A stretch of DNA of 7,443 nucleotides, taken from the NCBI GenBank assembly GCA_003641555.1, contig QNAT01000053.1, forward strand, positions 1-7,443, written 5' to 3'. This document shows, piece by piece, positions 1 to 4,178 of this stretch (positions are counted from its first letter, which is position 1; each line of letters starts with the position of its first letter). A model generated the notes under the pieces. That model saw nothing but the letters and a program-made list of their open reading frames with translations, searched no databases and was not told the DNA's origin. A program made the position numbers and the translations under genes. This stretch comes from Thermotoga sp. Lineage in GTDB: Bacteria > Thermotogota > Thermotogae > B3-G13.

Positions 1-41
1 GGTTCATTTCTTTTGTATCAAGACAAAAGAAATGAACATAA
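1..41. repeat. 41-bp palindromic repeat, copy 1
   Basis: This copy is identical over all 41 bases to the one at 305-345. Its core (2-37) is a perfect inverted repeat: GTTCATTTCTTTTGT, a 6-base spacer ATCAAG, then ACAAAAGAAATGAAC. The 15-bp arms could form a hairpin in RNA or a cruciform in DNA. The motif resembles short palindromes of the type ACAAAAGAAATGAACCAAAG that I recall as dispersed intergenic repeats in several bacterial groups. No T-run follows on either strand, so it is not an ordinary terminator. The copy begins at the window edge and may extend further left. Confidence 0.9.
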
Positions 42-85
42 CAGGGTGTTGCAAAACAGATGTATTTGAAAATAGAATGTTAAGG

Positions 86-202
86 TGCAATCGTTTCAAA
101 AAAGTCGTAGGGACAGGTTTTTAAACCTGTCCGATGGAACGGAGTTCCATAATATCATTCGCCTCTGGCGAATCGGACAGGAGGTAAACTCCCGTCCCTA
201 CG
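86..202. repeat. structured dispersed repeat with nested hairpins
   Basis: Several complementary segments nest inside one another. The outer stem is CGTAGGGAC (106-114) with GTCCCTACG (194-202). The middle stem is CCTGTCCG (126-133) with CGGACAGG (174-181). Two 7-bp hairpins sit inside it: ATGGAAC-GGA-GTTCCAT (134-150) and ATTCGCC-TCT-GGCGAAT (157-173). Together they make a near-perfect three-way junction. A competing fold pairs GGACAGGTTT (111-120) with AAACCTGTCC (123-132). The first 33 bases (86-118) match the reverse complement of 1876-1908 with one mismatch. Its minus strand carries TTTTTT next to the GTCCCTACG end, so the edge could end minus-strand transcripts. No protein is predicted; it looks like a non-coding repetitive element. 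Confidence 0.85.
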
Positions 203-304
203 GTTATGAGAATGCATAGTGTAAAATGAAATTGATCCGCCATGGCCATTGACAATTGATCCACAAAAGACAGTGTGTCCTGTTGAGGTTTTGATTTTTT
301 CTTT
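203..304. other. non-coding stretch, possible insertion-sequence end remnant
   Basis: AATTGATCC occurs at 230-238 and again at 254-262, exactly 24 bp apart, with an eight-base partial copy at 358-365. Spaced GGATCAATT-type repeats close to a TTGACA-like sequence are reminiscent of the multiple terminal repeats of IS21-family elements, as I remember them. No istA or istB coding sequence is present, so at most this would be a decayed end. The open minus-strand reading across 204-491 runs through the palindromic repeat and has no protein-like features, so I do not call a gene here. The IS21 idea is inference. Confidence 0.25.
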
Positions 305-345
305 GGTTCATTTCTTTTGTATCAAGACAAAAGAAATGAACATAA
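305..345. repeat. 41-bp palindromic repeat, copy 2
   Basis: This is an exact copy of bases 1-41 in the same orientation, with the perfect 15-bp-arm palindrome at 306-341. The two copies are 304 bp apart and enclose the structured repeat and the possible insertion-sequence remnant, so the enclosed 263 bp looks like an assembled cluster of repetitive DNA. It lies about 110 bp upstream of the best promoter candidate for the transporter gene. The preceding TTTTTTCTTT tract (295-304) gives minus-strand transcripts only an A-run, so terminator activity is unlikely. Confidence 0.9.
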
Positions 346-416
346 TGCTGCTGGATAAATTGATCGACAAATATTTTCCTGATGGCATAATGTAGCAGAG
401 GTAATAGATTGGTGGA

Positions 417-477
417 TTGACATTTTACAACCTCTTGAGTTATATGACTATTCTTGTTATGATAAAATGTCAAGAGG
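417..477 (+). promoter_or_regulatory. candidate promoter bracketed by an inverted repeat
   Basis: The best sigma-70-like candidate for the downstream transporter is TTGAGT (435-440), a 17-base spacer and TATGAT (458-463), with an extended -10 TG at 455-456. A second possibility uses the perfect -35 TTGACA (417-422) with TATATG (441-446), spacer 18. A perfect 11-bp inverted repeat, TTGACATTTTA (417-427) and TAAAATGTCAA (463-473), brackets the first candidate. CCTCTTG (431-437) also pairs with CAAGAGG (471-477) and competes for the same bases. The layout suits repressor half-sites or alternative folds. Promoter use is inference; the repeats are seen directly. Confidence 0.5.
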
Positions 478-537
478 AATTCGCTTTTCATAAATCAAGG
501 ATAGACTAAGATTGGAAAGGAGTAATTTGAAAAAACG

Positions 538-1758
538 ATGAAAAGTAAGCAAAAGAGCAATATCTTCTTATTCGGCTTTATCAGTCTTTTAACTGATATA
601 TCGAGTAGGATGATACTCTCTGTATTACCCTTGTTCTTGATTTTCTTAGGCACAAAGGGGATCTTCATAGGTGTGATGGAAGGCGTAAGTGATTTTGCCG
701 CTGCTGTATTGAAGACTTTTTTCGGTTGGCTTTCTGATAGATACGGTAAGAGAAAATGGTTCATAATTATTGGATATATATTTTCAAATGTAGTTAAGCC
801 GTTATATGCTCTCGTGAATTCATGGCAGGGCGTAATGTTGATAAGGGTTGGGGATCGCATAGGAAATGGAATAAGAAAGTCTTCTCGTGATGCTCTTCTT
901 TCAGAATCTGCCAGGAAGGCTCACATGGGAAGGACCTTCGGATTTGTAAAGGGTATGGATAAGATCGGTGCATCCATAGGCACTTTGATAGCTCTGCTAT
1001 TCGTACTTTACTCCCATTCTACCGATTTCAGATTACTCTTTTGGCTTGCTGCCGTACCTGGCATCGGTGGGAGCCTCTTAACCTTTTTATTGAACGAACC
1101 CGAAAAGAAAACTCTTTCTCCCAGGAAAAGAATAGGCTATAAGTTTGATTTGAAAGGTATAGATTGGAGATTTAAATTTTTCATCACGGCAGTTTTCATT
1201 TACGCTATTGCGAATTTCAGCTATATGTTCTTTCTATTGAAGGCAAAAGAGATGATAGGATGGGGAGGAGCAAAGGGAAATACTCCAGAAGTGATCGCAA
1301 AGACTATTTTCGTATATCTGATCTTTAATATCAGTTACTCTTTATTCTCATTTATAAGTGGAAAATTAGCTGATACCATAGGAAGATGGCAAATATTCTT
1401 GATAGGCGAAATTGCATTTGCCATTATGGCATTAGGATTTACACTCTTCAAAGGAATGATGTGGGCATGGCTTCTCATCATCATATATGGCTTTACCCAA
1501 TCCGGGGTGATGGCAGTTGGAAAATCTCTGGTAGCAGAGTTAACACCAAAAGATAAACGTGGTATTGGCATGGGTTTTTACAATACGATGAATGATATAG
1601 GGAAATTCCTGGCGAGCCCAATAGCAGGTTCGATCTGGATCAGTAATATGGGTTCCAATGGTCCATTTTACCTGGCGAGTATTCTTTCACTGATATCAGC
1701 GGCCATCATAAGTTTTACTTTTTTGAAGGGACGATATAACCATTCAGCCACAAATTAG
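538..1758 (+). CDS. major facilitator superfamily (MFS) transporter
   Basis: A 406-residue inner-membrane carrier of normal MFS length, with about 12 hydrophobic segments in two halves joined by a charged central loop (about residues 187-210). Loop 2-3 carries the family motif A, GWLSDRYGKRK (63-73), with a weaker echo in the second half, GKLADTIGRWQ (275-285). A conserved-looking stretch DRIGNGIRKSSRDALLSE lies at 106-123; I associate the DR-GxGxR-xxRDAL pattern with a subgroup of uncharacterised bacterial MFS permeases often annotated as drug or sugar efflux. The substrate cannot be read from sequence. The start is awkward: the ATG is the first usable one after an in-frame TAA (523-525), but the Shine-Dalgarno AAAGGAG (516-522) is 15 bases away. 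A TTG at 527 is closer but out of frame. The gene appears monocistronic, with its own promoter region and a terminator-like hairpin downstream. It converges with htrA. Confidence 0.9.
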   Translation: MKSKQKSNIFLFGFISLLTDISSRMILSVLPLFLIFLGTKGIFIGVMEGVSDFAAAVLKTFFGWLSDRYGKRKWFIIIGYIFSNVVKPLYALVNSWQGVMLIRVGDRIGNGIRKSSRDALLSESARKAHMGRTFGFVKGMDKIGASIGTLIALLFVLYSHSTDFRLLFWLAAVPGIGGSLLTFLLNEPEKKTLSPRKRIGYKFDLKGIDWRFKFFITAVFIYAIANFSYMFFLLKAKEMIGWGGAKGNTPEVIAKTIFVYLIFNISYSLFSFISGKLADTIGRWQIFLIGEIAFAIMALGFTLFKGMMWAWLLIIIYGFTQSGVMAVGKSLVAELTPKDKRGIGMGFYNTMNDIGKFLASPIAGSIWISNMGSNGPFYLASILSLISAAIISFTFLKGRYNHSATN

Positions 1759-1857
1759 CACTAATCATCACAAACTTTAACAGATGTTAAATGTTGAATT
1801 ACATCATTCACCAATCTAACATTACTCATAGCTGTAAAAGGTATCGGATCGTTATTC

Positions 1858-1896
1858 GTAGGGATAGGTCTTTAGACCTGTCCCTACGACTTTTTT
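1858..1896 (+). terminator. hairpin plus T-run, rho-independent terminator in a repeat
   Basis: Bases 1858-1887 form a stem of GTAGGGA/TCCCTAC and AGGTCT/AGACCT with one A/C mismatch and almost no loop. It is followed three bases later by TTTTTT (1891-1896). Read on the plus strand it fits an intrinsic terminator for the MFS gene, 100 bp after its stop. On the minus strand it follows htrA by about 40 bp, but no T-run lies on that side, so htrA termination there would be weak. The hairpin is the same repeat seen at the left end, inverted. Confidence 0.75.
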
Positions 1897-1908
1897 GAAA
1901 CGATCGCA
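1876..1908 (-). repeat. inverted copy of the left structured repeat's flank
   Basis: The reverse complement of this segment matches 86-118 at 32 of 33 bases (TGCGATCGTTTC against TGCAATCGTTTC, then AAAAAAGTCGTAGGGACAGGT in both). Similarity continues as a hairpin but without the nested three-way-junction insert of the left copy. The pair lies on either side of the MFS gene in inverted orientation. It may be two members of a dispersed repeat family, or less likely the ends of one mobile unit. Confidence 0.85.
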
Positions 1909-1927
1909 TCTAAATCGGTTATTCAGA

Positions 1928-3340
1928 TCATTCGTGATAGGTAAACGTGAGTAAATATCGATTACCATTACTGTAAAGGTACAAAACCACTTTGCTTCCA
2001 TTTTTCAATGCTGCCGTAGTATTGTGCCAATCATCAAGATTATTTATACTCTTCCTTCCGATCTTCATGATCACGTCTCCAACCTGGATCTGCAAGTTTT
2101 GTGCCAGACTACCTTCTTTAACACTCAAAACGATCACACCGTGTATGTTTTTGGGGATCGCATATTTAGCTCTTAATGCATCCGTTAAGGCTGTAACGAC
2201 AATGCCAAATTTTTCCTCTCCTCCTACTGCTACCTTAGTTTTCTTTGGTTTCTCCACCAATGTGGCGTAAAGGTTTATATCTTCTCCGTTTCTTTCCACA
2301 GTTAACTTTACGGTAGAGTTCACTGGTTTATATTGGATCGTATCAACGAGTTCATCAGCATCACCAATAGATTGATCATCAACTGCAATTATCACATCTT
2401 CGTATTTTAACCCGGCCTTATCAGCAGGAGAATTTGGAACTATGTTAACTACGATAGCTCCTTTGTTGCTTTTCAATCCCAAACCTTCTTTTATGTCGGG
2501 AGTAACATCTTGAACTGAAACACCCAGAAAAGCCTTGATAACCTTTCCTTTGTTTATCAGATCGTTCATAAGGTCCTTTGCTGTATTTATCGGAATGGCA
2601 AAACCCAGGCCTTCTGAATTCACAACGATAGCAGTGTTTATACCTATAACCTGCCCATGAATATTCAAAAGTGGGCCACCACTGTTACCGGGATTTATTG
2701 CAGCATCTGTTTGGATCATATGATAATAATATTCTTTGCTATTCGGTTTGGGTATCTTTCTATCGAGGGCACTTACAACTCCAAAGGTTACGGTATGTTG
2801 AAAGCCCAGGGGATTTCCTACCGCTATTGCCCATTCCCCTATGCTGAGTTTGGAAGAATCTCCCAATTCCACAGTTGGCAAACCTTTTCCATGCGGGTCT
2901 ATTTTTATTATCGCTATGTCCTTTCTCGTATCAATCCCCACTAACGAGGCAGTATATTCTTTGCCATCCAGCAGTATAACCTTTATCCCTCCTTTATCAG
3001 CACCTTCCACTACATGGGCATTCGTGAAGATATATCCCTTCTCATCGAAGATGAAGCCTGAGCCAAGTGCTTTCACCTTTTGTTTGAACTGCCTTTGAGG
3101 TACCTGAGGAGCACCGAAAGGAAAACCAAAGTATCTCTTGAAGAAATCCTCAGAGAACGGGTCATAATAACTCAACGTTCGAGTCCTTACGGTTTCAATC
3201 TTGACAACCGCAGGTGAAGCCAGATTGACTACCTTTACTATTGGGCTTTGATAATCCTTATTAACAGTTCCTGCATTAATGAGAACCCCCAAAGACATCA
3301 ATAGCATTACCAGTATTACTACTACTTTCACTTTCTTCAT
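1928..3340 (-). CDS. htrA: HtrA/DegP-type serine protease with two PDZ domains
   Basis: An envelope quality-control protease of 470 residues that degrades or refolds misfolded exported proteins. Residues 1-24 form a signal peptide or N-terminal anchor: a basic MKK start, then a long hydrophobic core. The trypsin-like domain follows, with the catalytic triad His109 (TNAHVV), Asp141 (DTRKDIAI) and Ser220 (GNSGGP). A short regulatory LA-type loop rich in Phe, Pro and Gln lies at about 62-88. PDZ1 covers about 268-362 (FLGVSVQDV, PNSPADKAGL) and PDZ2 about 377-466 (GVIVLSVKEGSLA). The protease core closely resembles the Thermotoga enzyme as I recall it. The start at 3340 is chosen because AAGGAG lies 9 bases upstream; an ATG 9 bases earlier (3349) directly abuts that Shine-Dalgarno and is unlikely. 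The gene follows two tRNA genes on the same strand and could be read from their promoter. Confidence 0.95.
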   Translation of the reverse strand: MKKVKVVVILVMLLMSLGVLINAGTVNKDYQSPIVKVVNLASPAVVKIETVRTRTLSYYDPFSEDFFKRYFGFPFGAPQVPQRQFKQKVKALGSGFIFDEKGYIFTNAHVVEGADKGGIKVILLDGKEYTASLVGIDTRKDIAIIKIDPHGKGLPTVELGDSSKLSIGEWAIAVGNPLGFQHTVTFGVVSALDRKIPKPNSKEYYYHMIQTDAAINPGNSGGPLLNIHGQVIGINTAIVVNSEGLGFAIPINTAKDLMNDLINKGKVIKAFLGVSVQDVTPDIKEGLGLKSNKGAIVVNIVPNSPADKAGLKYEDVIIAVDDQSIGDADELVDTIQYKPVNSTVKLTVERNGEDINLYATLVEKPKKTKVAVGGEEKFGIVVTALTDALRAKYAIPKNIHGVIVLSVKEGSLAQNLQIQVGDVIMKIGRKSINNLDDWHNTTAALKNGSKVVLYLYSNGNRYLLTFTYHE

Positions 3341-3387
3341 TATTACCATCTCCTTATCTCAAATTTATCATTTGCAATATCAGACTT

Positions 3388-3401
3388 AAAGACATGTCCT
3401 T
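3388..3401. promoter_or_regulatory. near-palindrome upstream of htrA
   Basis: AAAGACATGTCCTT is a 14-base palindrome with a single mismatched pair, about 50 bp upstream of the htrA start and 24 bp after tRNA-Gln. It has the size of a regulator-binding site. I see no convincing -35/-10 pair with normal spacing near it, so the role is unknown. Confidence 0.25.
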
Positions 3402-3424
3402 ATGTTCAAAATGATTGGAAATAG

Positions 3425-3495
3425 CTGGGAGAGAAGGATTTGAACCTTCACTATCAGATCCAGAGTCTGATGTCCTACCGTTAGACGATCTCCCA
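3425..3495 (-). tRNA. trnQ: tRNA-Gln, anticodon CTG
   Basis: A complete cloverleaf of 71 bases, read on the minus strand. The acceptor stem is TGGGAGA/TCTCCCA, with the U1-A72 pair typical of bacterial tRNA-Gln. The D arm is GTCT...GGAC. The anticodon arm is TCAGA-CTCTGGA-TCTGA, giving anticodon CTG, which reads the CAG codon. The variable loop has 4 bases and the T arm is GAAGG-TTCAAAT-CCTTC. The discriminator base is G and no CCA is encoded, so CCA must be added after transcription. It lies 8 bases after tRNA-Glu and is surely co-transcribed with it. Confidence 0.97.
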
Positions 3496-3503
3496 AAGAC
3501 AAG

Positions 3504-3575
3504 TAGCCCCACGGGGAGTCGAACCCCGGTTTTCTGGCTGAGAACCAGATGGACTCACCACTATCCGATGGGGCC
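3504..3575 (-). tRNA. trnE: tRNA-Glu, anticodon CTC
   Basis: A complete cloverleaf of 72 bases on the minus strand. The acceptor stem is GGCCCCA/TGGGGCT, with a G-U wobble at the first pair. The D arm is GGAT...GTCC. The anticodon arm is TCTGG-TTCTCAG-CCAGA, giving anticodon CTC, which reads GAG. The T arm is CGGGG-TTCGACT-CCCCG. The discriminator is A and no CCA is encoded. It is the first gene of a two-tRNA unit with a consensus-like promoter just upstream. The C34 anticodon means that other Glu and Gln tRNAs, reading GAA and CAA, should exist elsewhere in the genome. Confidence 0.97.
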
Positions 3576-3590
3576 TTGAAATCCTATATG

Positions 3591-3620
3591 ATTATATTAC
3601 AAAATAGGAGAGCAGGTCAA
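3591..3620 (-). promoter_or_regulatory. promoter of the tRNA-Glu/tRNA-Gln unit
   Basis: On the minus strand TTGACC (3620-3615, five of six consensus bases) is followed by an 18-base spacer and a perfect TATAAT (3596-3591). The predicted start, near 3584, leaves only about 9 bases before the mature 5' end of tRNA-Glu. This is the strongest promoter in the window and may also feed htrA, because no terminator is visible between tRNA-Gln and htrA. It also lies downstream of thrA, for which I find no clear terminator. Confidence 0.8.
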
Positions 3621-3698
3621 TCTTTAAATCTGGTAAAATCGCTAAACTTTTTTTGTGTTAATTCGTGGCTGAACAGTTAAATAAAATAATAGTAATGA

Positions 3699-4178
3699 CT
3701 ATCGCTCACCTAATTTGAAATGATCGTGTACGATCCGTACGCCTTCTTTTACCTTATTCTCATCGACTATACAAGATATTTTACTTCCCGTGCTGCTTAT
3801 CATATCTATGTTTATTTTGGCTTTAGCCAAACTTTCGAACATACCCATTGCTATCTTAGGGTCCTGAACTATGTTCGTTCCCACCAGTGATATCTTCGCT
3901 ACTCCTTCTTCATAAACGACATCCCTTGCTTCAACCTCTTCTTTGAATCCTTTCAAAGCATTTTTAGCCCTCTTAAGGTCATCTCTGTTAATAGTAAATG
4001 CTATATCATTTTTCCCACCATGATGCATGCTCTGTACTATCATATCTATAGTTACCTGTACTTCAGCCAATCTTTTGAATAAAGCAGCGGCGATTCCGGG
4101 CTGATCCGGGACATCTTCCACAACTATCTTTGCTATATTCACATCATGAACCACTGCCTTGATAATAGGTTCTTCCAT
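3699..4178 (-). CDS. putative internally started ACT-domain (beta) subunit
   Basis: A possible second product of thrA, in the same frame, of 159 residues starting at Met664 of the fusion. It would contain only the two regulatory ACT domains, with hallmark VPDQPGIAAALF and INIDMISST segments. In Bacillus subtilis aspartokinase II and Corynebacterium LysC, a beta subunit is translated from an internal start at this same domain boundary, beginning MEE in the Corynebacterium protein as I recall it. Here the start is MEEPIIK and is preceded by AAAGGAGG with 8-base spacing. That would give an alpha2beta2-type regulated kinase even though the alpha chain is fused to homoserine dehydrogenase. The signal is seen in the sequence; actual translation is inference. 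Confidence 0.5.
   Translation of the reverse strand: MEEPIIKAVVHDVNIAKIVVEDVPDQPGIAAALFKRLAEVQVTIDMIVQSMHHGGKNDIAFTINRDDLKRAKNALKGFKEEVEARDVVYEEGVAKISLVGTNIVQDPKIAMGMFESLAKAKINIDMISSTGSKISCIVDENKVKEGVRIVHDHFKLGER

Larger units (their letters stand above)
1759..1927. other. intergenic region between convergent genes
   Basis: This is the gap between the stop codons of the transporter and htrA. The first 100 bases (1759-1857) are AT-rich with no coding potential or clear structure that I can see. The remainder holds the hairpin repeat described separately. Confidence 0.7.

Noticed and set aside
1..345. CRISPR array
   Set aside because: Only two copies of the 41-bp repeat, 304 bp apart, with no regular spacers and no cas genes.
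204..491. 95-codon open frame on the minus strand
   Set aside because: It runs straight through the palindromic repeat and the promoter region, has low-complexity repeat-derived residues, and lacks a Shine-Dalgarno or a recognisable domain.
495..860. 121-codon open frame on the minus strand overlapping the MFS gene
   Set aside because: It is antisense to the well-supported transporter and is rich in residues expected from reading membrane-protein codons backwards.
86..1908. A composite transposon carrying the MFS gene
   Set aside because: The inverted repeats exist but there is no transposase, and I could not find a target-site duplication; kept only as a low-weight possibility in the findings.
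3341..3349. Upstream ATG as the start of htrA
   Set aside because: The Shine-Dalgarno AAGGAG directly touches this ATG, leaving no spacing, whereas the ATG at 3340 has a normal 9-base gap and begins a typical MKK signal peptide.
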